Assembly (NCBI GenBank): GCA_012861695.1
Contig: JAAOOA010000095.1
Span: forward strand, 700,885 to 764,884
Length of the DNA stretch: 64,000 nucleotides
Direction of reading: 5' to 3'
Origin: Trematomus loennbergii
Lineage: Eukaryota; Chordata; Actinopteri; Perciformes; Nototheniidae
Part shown: positions 52,901-62,118 of the stretch, in pieces
Numbering within the stretch: position 1 is the first letter of the stretch
How the letters are laid out: each line of letters starts with the position of its first letter
Made by a program: the position numbers and the translations under genes
The notes under the pieces: generated by a model
What the model was told of the DNA's origin: nothing
What the model saw: only the letters and a program-made list of their open reading frames with translations
Database searches by the model: none

Positions 52901-55900
52901 CAAGCCTGTTTACAGTTGTTGGCGAAATGCCGCTCCTCTGTCTTCATCTTCATAACAGTCAAAGCATGAGACTGAAGTTCCCACTGTGGGTCAAAAGAAT
53001 GCGCTGTGATGTGCAGTCGACACGTTGGATGCGATCCGAATGATCTAACGCAGCCCCTCGTCCTCCACAATGTTAAGCTGTAGCCATCCATTTAGCTATC
53101 CCTGTTGAAAGCTTGCTGCTCGTAGAAGTGTCCCTGGCAAACTTTCAAGCGTGGTCTGCCGCAAGCGAGCGGCAGGAGCGGGGCTGTCAGCATCAGCTGT
53201 GGGCTTGGCTTGCCGTTTAAAACACCTTTTTTTGTATCCATATCTCTCGCTAGAATCTCCCACCATCCAACTAACAACAACAACGTCAAGCCGCTCTGAA
53301 ACTACGGGGCGGGCCGAGGACAAATACACATGCGTTAATCGCACGTTAAAATAATTAGTGGCGTTTAAAAAAATGTGCTATTAACGCGTTAACTTGACAG
53401 CCCTACTCAGACCCGGCGTCATGGGCGGGCCTCATGGGGCCGGGCCCGCCCATCTAGGATTTATGTTTGTTGTTGTTATTTGTAGAGCTTTGTCCTAATA
53501 TTTATTTTTGTATTAAACTACAGATGGAGCATCTTATTTCAGACTCCAGCTTACTGCTTCCTGCCTACTACCTGCCAGTTACCTGCCTAAGACCTGCCAA
53601 AGACCAGTATCTGGGAATGTTAAGCCCTCCCACTATTTTCCAAGAGGGCGTTGCCAGATTTTCAATTTCAGGATTTAACCAGGAGATGGCGCTTCCTTCA
53701 CAAAAACAGGAAGACAGCTTTTCATGGACTTTCAGTTTTGTTTAGAAGAGCATTTGAACACATCAATATTTTAGATCAAATAAAGTATATCTAATCTTGT
53801 AATTCAATAATATATAGTCTTTATATATTAAATAACTATGGACAAACTAAGACTTAGTTTTTCACAAGAGAAAATGCAGATATTATATAAAAAACTAAAG
53901 TTAAAATCTTGTTTTTAATGCTAAATGCTTTGTGTGTGTTTATGTTGACAAGGAGGTTTAATAACTGTGTACTACACAAAACGTGCAGTCAGTTTCATTT
54001 TCATCGCCGTTCGTAGTAGAGTTAGCAGGGTATTTTTATTTTAACTCAAATTCGTCCCAAAATTCATTTGTATCCTCCCCGACCCGATTTTTTTCGGCCC
54101 CGGGACGACGGGACATCCTTGGTGCCGGGTCTGGCCCTACTGATAATCCATCAATCAATTTTTATGTAAAAAACTGAGTTTTCATATATAGCTATTATGA
54201 TAGCTACTAGAGTGTATGACAGCTTCCGGTTTTGGGCATTCTGGCTACGCATCACTCATTCACCAATGGGTAATGTTTAGATGGATTTTAGGAACTTCCC
54301 CTCGATTCTATTGGCTCTAACGGTTAAAAAGAGATGCCAATCATCAAAATCGACCAATGGGTTCCAGAGATATGGAAAATCCACCCAAATGACCCCAGAG
54401 GTGGGTTTTTTTTCTAAATCTCTCTAAAAAGGTAAAATGTCACTTGTTTTGCATCAATCTTGACAGGGTACTTATTATATGTTATAGTTTGGATTCCTAA
54501 AGCTTTTAGTCTACTAACCCATCATTCAAGGGTGGTTTTCACTATAAGTAATGTTTTATTTTGGACAGACACTATAATTTACATTTTTTTACTATGTTCG
54601 ATCTGAATTTACTTTAAAATAAAAAGTTCTATATTGATTCTGACTTTTCTACATCCAACTCACAGGTTTATCATTACTTTGAGAAAACAGATATTAATTT
54701 ACCCTTTTTAGAAGTGAAGATATGGTCATTTGTTCTGGGAATGTCATTTTCGAGCCTGAGGCCTGAAAAACAGGCTCAGGGCTTAACTGGTTACCTGTTA
54801 ACCCCTGAGCCTGTTTTTCAGGTTTTTTCAATAATCTTTTTTCTCAAAGCAATGATAAAACTGTGAGTTGGATGTAGAAAAGTCAGATTCAATCTAGAAT
54901 TGTTTTAAAGTAAATTCAGATTGAACATAGTAAAAAAATGTAAATTATAGCGTCCGTCCAAAAATAAAAACATTACTTATAGTGAAAACCACCCTTGAAT
55001 GATGGGATAGTAGACTAAAAGCTTTAGGAATCCAAACTATAACATATAATAAGTACCCTGTATCAAGATTGATGCAAAACAAGTGACATTTGACCTTTTT
55101 AGAGAGATTTAGAAAAAAAAACACTTCTTGGGTCATTTGGGTGCATTTTCCATATCTCTGGCCCCCCTCGATCGATTTTGATGATTGACACCTATTTTTA
55201 ACCGTAAGAGCCAATAGAATCGAGAGGGAAGTTCCTAAAATCCATCTAAACATTACGCATTGGTGAATAGAGCGATGTGTAGCCAGAATGCCCAAAACTG
55301 GAAGCTGGGTTGTAGCTATAATAGCAGCTAATATTAGATCTCAGTTTTTGACAAAAATGGAATGATGGATTATCAGTAATCATTTCAAAGTGACACAGAC
55401 ACATTGGATTAACCTATGGATTAACCTTCAGCAGCGTTTTCATCGTTTTAATGCCATTGAACACAACTTTTGATCAGAAAATCAGCAAAGGTAAGACTAT
55501 TTTCCGTTTTTGCTCCGTAAATCTACAGTACGTTGTGTGATGTCTGGGTTTGCTTCCCCTGCCGTGAGTTTTGATCGCTCAGTGATGATACTAATACCTC
55601 TAGAATCTGTGGAATCTCAGCTATATAGCTGACATCTTGTTTGTGCAGATACGATAAGTAATAAAGTATTTCTACCATGAGTTCTGTGCTAAGTGTGTTA
55701 GCATTTTTTCGCTCAGGGCTCATTTAGACGCTTCTTGTGAGACATGTGTTTTGTTTCGGTAAAAATAGTTCGTATCGTCAGTTAGCTGAGTTTCTTCCCA
55801 TTAAGTGGGTATGACACATTAATTGGTTGTTAAATGTTAAGAAGCCCTGAGACAAAGTTTTGGGAAAAAAAAGCCGGCAGCCCCCCGGAACACTGCTGTC

Positions 55901-58900
55901 TCCTGAATAACTGTTGTCCTCATCGTCTCTTCAGGCTGAGTGGCTGTAACCTGACAGAGAGAAGCTGTGAAGCTCTGTCCTCAGTCCTCAGCTCCCAGTC
56001 CTCTAGTCTGAGAGAGCTGGACCTGAGTAACAACGACCTGCAGGATTCAGGAGTGAAGAAGCTGTCTGCTGGACTGGAGAGTCCACACTGTGAACTGAAG
56101 ACTCTCAGGTCAGAGCACAGTACAGTTTGACTTATAAATAACAATAAAAGTCAATACCAACATCAGCCATGCTGTGTGGTGTGGGAATACCATCATCAAT
56201 AACATCATTGTAGTGAAACGAAACACCTATACATGTGTCACAATTCACAAAATGATTATTGGCACAAACTTCTTTAAAGCCTCTATAAAGAGCTTCAATT
56301 TGAGTGATTTGGCAGAAGCGTTTCTCCAGCACTCATTTTGGTAATTTCAGCTGAGCACCTCCTAATCTGAGGCCGAGGCCAAGTAGCACGTACGAACTGC
56401 GCATGCGTGATTGGCAATAACTCTCCTTACCAGCAGGCGGCGGTAGTGTGTATTTGTCATTCAAAAGAGGCAACAACCGGAAGACAGACTGCGGGATACA
56501 CAGAGAGAAGATGAACAGACTGCGTGATATAAACAAACAACAAATAGCATGTGCGTTCCATTTTCACTCCACAAAGAAGCTCATGGGGCTTTCCCGAACC
56601 TGTGTCGAGAGCTGGAGTTAAATGAAATCTCAGATTTGCCTTCTTAATAGTTTGTTTGGATCCCTGACTTCCGTTTCGCTTCTCATGCACTGATTCGCTA
56701 GCTGAACAGCCAATCAGAGTGATTTATTTGACCGACAGCCTTTGGCTGATTGCCTACCGATTCGACATGTTGAATCGGTGGGTTTTCGGCCGAAAAGACA
56801 TGACGGTGCAGGACACACTAATCGGAGTAGGGCGACAAGACGCCCATCGACAGCCAAAATCGGCTTGGTGCGTCCAGGGCTTTAGTTATCTCAGGGTTTC
56901 GTTGACGAGTGAGGGTGAAAATTAAGCGTCAAACTTTTTTCCCTCTGGGCCACATACAGATTAACATATGAAGGGCTGGGTCCCTCACTAGAGGTGAGAT
57001 ATATTGCCTCATAAGTCAAGTTATAATTTTGCAAAATCAATCAAATGTAGGTTAATTATTCTTGATACTTGAATATGGTTTAAGAACAAACTAGCCTACA
57101 TCTCAGCTCTCCAGAGGGTTTACTTTATTTAGTTGGCGGCTCATCTTAAAACAGAAGCCTCAGATTGCTTATAAGGGGACATAGGTAGGGTTTGTTATGC
57201 AAATAAGTTATTGGGCATTTTTTTTTTTAAACTAAGATTTTTTAGACTGAAAGGGCCGCAGTTGGCCCCCGGGCCCTAGTTTGGAAACCCCTGCGTTAGA
57301 TGGACAGGCAGTCCCTTGTACGGGAATGTTAGAGAGAGGAAGCTGAGCTGGAGAAAAAGCTCTCTATTTACCAGTCCGTCTACGATCAACCCTTACGGGC
57401 CGTCTCCACGGCAGCGTTAAAAAATCTTGAAACGCTTCCGCCCATTCACTTTGAATGGGGTGACGTCACTTTTTTTCGCTTTCGCCGAAATGCATTGTGG
57501 GCAGGCGAGCGGAGATTCTCAGGATTTTCAAGATCCAAAGTTGAACAATGTTCAACTTTTGAAGCTGAGGAGGAAGCGTCAGCCAATCAAATCCCGTGTA
57601 CGCAAATCTGACAGTTCAAGCTCTAGCCAATCAAACGGCGTGTATGCTGGGAGAGAAATACCGCAGGTCATTTCCTCATATTCCAAAACATGGAGGAGAA
57701 ATTAGCGGTAGCGAATCAATCACCCGGTGCTTTATGACCAGACCTACCGGGATATAAACCGGAGGAGCCAGGCATGGAGGGAGGTGGCAGAGACAGTGGT
57801 AGGTTTTTGCCTGTTTTGGGGAGTTTATATCCAGTTTACTTCGGGCTTTTTTGCTTCGTATGTCGCGGGCGGGAGATTCATGTGATTGGTTGCTCGCAAA
57901 AAATCCTCAAGCTTCAGATACGCCCACCTCCAAGATTTTTTAACGCTGCCGTGGAGACGGCCCGTTACTCACCATCATGAGCTTTAGGTAGTCACTGAAA
58001 GGATGACATCGATGACACGCCTCGCCGAAAGCGCTTTAGACGACGGGGAAAGCGTGGTGGTGCACTGGTCCATCTTAAGGCATACCTGACGGCTTCTTCT
58101 GGGACTTATCCACGCCTCGGATGTCATGGCCCTCCCGCTGCACGCCATGTGAGGGATCGATGGATTCGCCCTGTTTTTCCGGAGCTGCGGCCTCTGCTGG
58201 GCCCGCTGGCAGCTCCTCCTGCCTGACTGACTGCTCCCGGCCCGCGTGGCGTTCAACACGCACATCTTCGTCAGCTGAGACGCACTACACCTTCGGCAAG
58301 CCCGGAGCGAAAACTTTGCATGGCTTTGCTAAATGCTAGGTCGATAGCAAACAAAACGTTCCTGCTAAACGACTTCTTCACCTCTCGTGAACTGGATTTT
58401 ATGTTTCTGACGGAGACCTGGGTCCACGCTGGCGAGTATACACCGTTCTCTGAACTTCTTCCTCCTGACTGTACATTCTTCAGCTCCCCCCGTGCCACCG
58501 GCCATGGTGGGGGCATAGCATCAGTGTTTAGAGCTAGCCTCAATGCCGATTGCTTCACCCTGTAACTAGCTATGCTAGCTTTGAGTTGCAGCTTTTTGAA
58601 CTGAACCCGGCCTCGCCTATACTCTGCGCAGTCGTGTATCGTCCGCCAAAGTGCAATAAGGATTTTATAAATGACTTTTCTGACTTTCTGTCCGGGATCA
58701 TGGTGAAATATGATCGTGTTTTGATCTCCGGAGACTTCAATGTCCATGTGTGTTGCGAGTCCAAACCTCTGGTTAGGGACTTTTTAAATCTCCTTGATTC
58801 TTTTGGTCTCGTTCAGTCCGTGGCTGGCCCAACACACGAAAAAGGACACACTTTGGACTTAGTATTATCGTTTGGACTGTCTGTATCTGTGGATGAAATA

Positions 58901-61780
58901 TGTGCAGCAACGCGTATCTCAGACCATTTACCGGTTCTGTTTACAACCTCGATCCCTTCCGCAGGAGTCGAATCACGTGCCCCTGCGTGTCGTCTGCGTT
59001 CGATTAACCCCTTGACTGCCTCACAGTTTTCTGATGTTTTTAATGCTTCTCCTATCTGTAAATTAGAGGTGAACTGTGTTTTAGTGCTGATGAGCTTATC
59101 TCCATGTTTGACTCGACATGTACACTAATACTGGATTCTGTTGCTCCTTTTACGCTTAGACGCACCAAAGTTCTATCAGAGCCGTGGCTCAATGACTGTA
59201 CTCGCGCTCTTAGAAGCACCTGCAGGCGTGCAGAGAGAAAATGGAAAAAGGATAAACTCCATGTCTCCCTAGAAATCCTTCGTGCTTGCCTTTCTGACTA
59301 CCAGACGGCAGTCAAAGCAGCCAAAACAGAGCACATTTCTCTGTTCATCTCCAAAAACAGCCATAAACCTCAGGTTCTTTTTAATGTCCTCAACTCGATC
59401 ATTAATCCCTGTGATGTTTCTTCTATTGTGCCATCGACTACTCTCTGTGATAAGTTTCTTACATTTTTTATTGAAAAAGTATCTGCTCTTAGGCTAGCCC
59501 ACACTAGTGCTACCCCAGATCCTGCTCCTTTTCTGTGCCCTGCTGTCCTCGACCACTTTGAGCCTGTATCCCTCTCTTCTCTCTCGGATGTAGTCAAGCA
59601 CCTGCGGCCGACAAACTGCACCTCAGACAGCATTCCCTCTCGCCTTCTCAGAGATGTTTTTGATTCAGTTGGAGCAAGTATTTTATTACTTATAAACCTC
59701 TCTTAGCTCAGGATGTGTCCCAGCTGCCTTCAAACATGCCGTGGTTAAGCCACTACTTAAAAAGAAAAATCTCGACCCTTCCATTCTCGCAATTTTAGGC
59801 CCATCTCCCAGCTACCTTTTTTATCAAAAGCCCTGGAGCGAGTAGTCTACGCCCAGCTGCAGTCTTTTTTAACCATGCATGGAATCCATGAAAAGTTTCA
59901 GTCTGGCTTCAAACCCATGCACAGCACTGAAACAGCCCTTTTAAGAGTTTTTAATGATCTGCTCCTAGCCGCCGACTCAGGTAGCCCAGCTGTCTGGTGC
60001 TGTTAGACCTGACAGCTGCCTTCGACACTGTGGACCATAGCATCCTGCTGTCACGGCTTGAACAGTCCGCTGGCATCACAGGCTCTGCCCTTGCATGGTT
60101 CAGGTCCTACCTGACAGACCGTAGCTTCTCAGTGCAGCTAGGTGCCTTCTCCTCAGCCAAGCCCCTCTTACCTGTGGGGTTCCCCAAGGCTCGATTTGGG
60201 CCCCATCCTTTTTCTACTGTACATACTGCCCCTAGGTTCAATTCTCACAAAACATAACATCCCTTCCACTGCTACGCCGACGATGTACAGATCTATCTGC
60301 CACTCAATTCAAATGTTAACTCATTACAGCTATTGATGGACTGCTTAGCAGAGATAAATCCTGGCTGAGCCAAAATGTCCTCAACCTCAATGAGAGCAAG
60401 ACTGAGGTTATCTTTTTTGGACCCCAACCTCCAGCCTCCCAGGTTGATATTCTGGGCTCCCAAAAAAATATCCTCCCCTCTGTCACGAACCTTGGAGTGA
60501 CCTTCAATAGCGCTTTTAAATTCGAAGCAGGTCAGCATCGTAGTCAAAACCTGCTTTTTTTAAATACGACTATTGGCCAAAACTAAGTCGTTTTATCATT
60601 TGAGGACTGAAAGGGTTATTAATGCCTTTGTTACCTCGAGGTTGGACTACTGCAACGCTCTGTGCGTGGGTATGGACCAGGCGTCAATTAAACGCCTGCA
60701 GCTAGTCCAAACGCAGCTGCACGTTACTCACTGGCCACAAAAAGCGTGACCACATCACCCCAATTCTGGCCTCACTGCACTGGCTTCCAGTTCGGTTCAA
60801 TTGATTTTAAACTCCTTTTATTTGTTTTTAAAGCACTAAATGGGCTGGCTCCGGCCTATATAGCTGAACAGCTTTAAGGTCTGCTGACCAGCTGTGCTGA
60901 TAGTGCCCAAGACCAGGCTCAAAACCCGAGGGCACCGAGCCTTCGCAGCAGCTGGCCCTAGGCTCTGGAACACTCTGCCCCTCCATGTGAGGTCGGCCCA
61001 GACCCTAGGGGTTTTTAAATCTACTCTTAAACACACTTCTTCTCCTGGCCTTTTAGTCAGAGCGGAGCACGACTCCTGACTTTTCCCTGTGTTTTCTTTT
61101 TAAATATCTGTTGTAATTTATTGTCTTTTATTGTGCTTATAGAAATGTGTTTTTATGTGATTGTAGTTATTACATGTACAGCACTTTGGCCGACCAAAAA
61201 TCGCTTTTAAATGTGCTTTATAAATAAACCTTGATTTGATTTGATTTGATCACAGATACAAGCAGTTTAATGAGCGTCAGATTAAAGCTTCTTCTTTAGG
61301 CTGACTGGGCCTCAGAGATTAGGTGAGGAGCTCTGAAGAGACAGAACATGCTGGAGTGATTTCATGTGTATCCTGGGACCGATTTAATAGGTCTGATGTC
61401 CAAACTGTAGTAGAGTGTCAGCTGCAGCTCTTCTTGTAGTCATCTCTCTGTGTCTTTGTTCACATTATTCTCTATTCCTTTGTTTGATGATCTTTTCATA
61501 TCAATAAGACCCTTACCATGGCTGTCCAGTTGAACTGAGGTGTAGAGATGACCCAGAGGTGAAGCGGCAATAAGCCCCACCCCTTCCAGTCCTGGACCCT
61601 CAGATGATCTGACGGCTTGTTTGTGTGTCTGCAGGCTGTCAGGCTGTCTGATCACAGAGAAAGGCTGTGATGCTCTGGCCTCAGCTATAAACCCCTCCCA
61701 TCTGAGAGAGCTGGACCTGAGCTACAATCATCCAGGAGACTCAGGGGGAGGCTGCTGTCTGCTGGACTGGACACACTCAG
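46842..61780 (+). CDS. NLR copy B: FISNA-NACHT-LRR receptor gene (several frame breaks, 3-prime end outside window)
   Basis: Close paralogue of copy A on the same strand. Visible exons: 46842-46946, 48110-48217, 48998-49104 (three N-terminal repeats), 49679-49757, 49897-50121, 50263-52051 (FISNA-NACHT), 55935-56108 and 61635-61780 (LRR). The linker and PRY-SPRY exons found in A after the second LRR exon are not in the window. Frame breaks lie near 49009, 50014, 50481, 50631, 51254, 51290, 51593, 51705 and 61746; copy A is intact at nearly all of them. Introns carry LINE fragments, nested TTAA and hAT-like elements and an L2 LINE, none shared with A. Confidence 0.85.
46985..47410 (+). mobile_element. 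LINE ORF2 C-terminal fragment
   Basis: Reads [20 protein letters not shown] near 46990 and [20 protein letters not shown] from about 47094, the region following the reverse transcriptase in L2/CR1-type LINEs. Only this part is present; it lies between the first and second N-terminal repeat exons of copy B. Confidence 0.65.
47457..48060 (+). mobile_element. LINE reverse transcriptase fragment
   Basis: Contains [20 protein letters not shown] (RT motif A with its Asp), [16 protein letters not shown] and, near 47768, HDTQIY in place of the usual ADDTQ motif, then [11 protein letters not shown]. Frame changes separate the parts. The RT piece lies downstream of the C-terminal piece at 46985, so these are two separate insertions or a rearranged element. 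Confidence 0.7.
48110..48217 (+). CDS. NLR B exon: N-terminal repeat 2
   Basis: A 108-nt open exon, [19 protein letters not shown] then GRPPSADQ. The flanking intron bases (catctgtttctgtttcag before, gtaagctgtaactca after) are copied with the exon, showing duplication of a genomic block rather than of the coding part alone. Confidence 0.75.
48225..48990. other. Copy-B-specific intron DNA between repeat exons 2 and 3
   Basis: Absent from copy A. AT-rich with an acaaaacaaaac run at about 48943-48960. The small ORFs show no recognised family. Possibly an inserted element whose ends were not found. Confidence 0.45.
48998..49104 (+). CDS. NLR B exon: N-terminal repeat 3 (one-base loss)
   Basis: A 107-nt exon, one base shorter than the 108-nt standard because cagcagcag is reduced near 49009, which shifts the frame at its start. 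The remaining text reads [19 protein letters not shown] in the standard frame. This copy sits at the position of the single exon of copy A relative to the downstream intron. Confidence 0.7.
49679..49757 (+). CDS. NLR B exon: linker
   Basis: Identical in structure to 2632-2710 of copy A (79 nt, phase 2 to 0), ending [12 protein letters not shown]; donor gtgagt. Confidence 0.7.
49897..50121 (+). CDS. NLR B exon: helical pre-FISNA segment (frame break)
   Basis: Equivalent to 2850-3074. One base is missing from a G-rich run near 50014 (gttggggctg where A has gttggaggctg), while the TTT run lost in A is intact here. Both copies are thus broken, but at different places. Confidence 0.7.
50263..52051 (+). 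CDS. NLR B main exon: FISNA, NACHT ATPase and winged-helix/HD2 region
   Basis: Starts correctly with [20 protein letters not shown]. The Walker A GVAGIGKT lies at 50552-50575 and the FIFDGLDE Walker B at about 50770-50793. [20 protein letters not shown] and [14 protein letters not shown] follow in the expected order. Single-base losses near 50481, 50631, 51254, 51290, 51593 and 51705 break the frame; the longest open stretch is 50668-51321. The final part ([15 protein letters not shown] to KASNKAL) is open. Donor gtaagt at 52052. Confidence 0.85.
52612..53405. mobile_element. 794-bp hAT-like TIR element
   Basis: The ends tagggctgtca and tgacagcccta are perfectly inverted. The 8-bp direct repeat ctgataat lies at 52604-52611 and, after the second insertion is removed, at 53406-53407 plus 54142-54147. 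Interior near the ends holds ttaatcgcgattaatcgc, typical of a common vertebrate non-autonomous hAT family. No transposase. Confidence 0.8.
53408..54133. mobile_element. 726-bp hAT-like TIR element inserted at the edge of the previous one
   Basis: The ends cagacccggc and gccgggtctg are perfectly inverted; the 8-bp target duplication gccctact lies at 53400-53407 and 54134-54141. The target spans the last bases of the first hAT-like element and the first two bases of its target duplication. The interior has small ORFs only. Confidence 0.85.
54794..55860 (-). mobile_element. TTAA element (CCTGTTAAGCCC family), inverted copy 2 of the composite
   Basis: Starts cctgttaacccctgagcctg in reverse orientation, separated from copy 1 by three bases (tta). 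Its distal end is damaged near 55845. The pair forms a long imperfect palindrome with arms of about 0.7 to 1 kb. Confidence 0.7.
55935..56108 (+). CDS. NLR B exon: leucine-rich repeat 1
   Basis: Standard 174-nt LRR exon, fully open, with [18 protein letters not shown] and [15 protein letters not shown], ending in CELKTLR. Acceptor ttcag, donor gtcaga, phase 2 to 2. Confidence 0.8.
56285..56965. other. Copy-B-specific insertion of unknown type
   Basis: Copy A lacks this stretch: the flanking words cacaaacttctttaaag and gggctggg are close together there. It contains ctgcgcatgcgtgattggc and several accgattcg-like inverted words. Element ends were not identified. Confidence 0.45.
57396..57964. 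mobile_element. 569-bp Harbinger-like TIR element inside the LINE
   Basis: The ends cgggccgtctccacggcagc and gctgccgtggagacggcccg are perfectly inverted over at least 20 bp and flanked by TTA at 57393-57395 and 57965-57967. A TTA target duplication is characteristic of PIF/Harbinger elements. No transposase. Confidence 0.8.
58320..58990 (+). CDS. LINE endonuclease domain
   Basis: Two overlapping frames. The first has [27 protein letters not shown] and [10 protein letters not shown]; the second [33 protein letters not shown] and ISDHLPV. These are the Asn, Glu, Asp and His motif positions of the exonuclease-endonuclease-phosphatase fold that nicks the target in LINE retrotransposition. One frame change near 58560. 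Confidence 0.75.
59104..61080 (+). CDS. LINE reverse transcriptase and C-terminal region (frameshifted)
   Basis: [20 protein letters not shown] leads in. Later [13 protein letters not shown] and [19 protein letters not shown], then [20 protein letters not shown] (motif A Asp, 59997 on) and the YADD box at 60273-60284. The C-terminal [16 protein letters not shown] lies at about 60930-60990. Stops and frame changes occur repeatedly. Confidence 0.75.
61635..61780 (+). CDS. NLR B exon: leucine-rich repeat 2 (one-base loss)
   Basis: Equivalent to 8036-8182, with [18 protein letters not shown] and [15 protein letters not shown]. It is 146 nt long; a base is missing near 61746 (tcagggggagg against tcgggggcgagg in A), which shifts the frame before the donor gtatgg. 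Confidence 0.75.
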
Positions 61781-62118
61781 GTATGGAGAGGCACTCAGTC
61801 TGATAGAGGAGGTAGAAACTGGCTCCTTTGACCTGAAACAACCAGAGCTGATAGACCCTGACTCTTCACACTGTCTGTCGTCAGCTGTAAGCATCAAACA
61901 CAACTGAGAGGAAACCCCCCCTCAGTGGGTCAATGTTCATCGTGGAACGACCAACAGAAACAGAGTGGGGGGGTTTTAATGTTCACACAGATTTAGCACA
62001 GGAATTGAGATCATGAATAATTAAACTGATTCATTTACAGATGTTTTTATTCTGAGTCCTAGCAAACGGCCAATCAGAAGAACCTTCCCCTGGAATGAAA
62101 ATAATGATTTATTAGTTT

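Larger units (their letters stand above)
52093..54790 (+). mobile_element. TTAA element (CCTGTTAAGCCC family), copy 1 of a composite, with nested hATs
   Basis: Starts ccagttaagcccc right after TTAA (52089-52092) and ends gggcttaactgg. Copy A at 5028-5040 shows the empty TTAA site. Without the two hAT-like inserts it is about 1.2 kb, like the complete copy at 23411-24571. It is absent from copy A. Confidence 0.7.
57300..61252 (+). mobile_element. L2-type LINE with endonuclease and reverse transcriptase (copy B only)
   Basis: Non-LTR retrotransposon. It has an apurinic endonuclease domain, an RT domain with YADD and a C-terminal [16 protein letters not shown] tail, and ends in a gatttgatttgatttga short repeat as expected for L2-clade 3-prime tails. 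A Harbinger-like element sits in its 5-prime part at 57396-57964. Several frame changes make it inactive as given. It lies between the two LRR exons of copy B; A lacks it. The 5-prime boundary is approximate. Confidence 0.75.
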
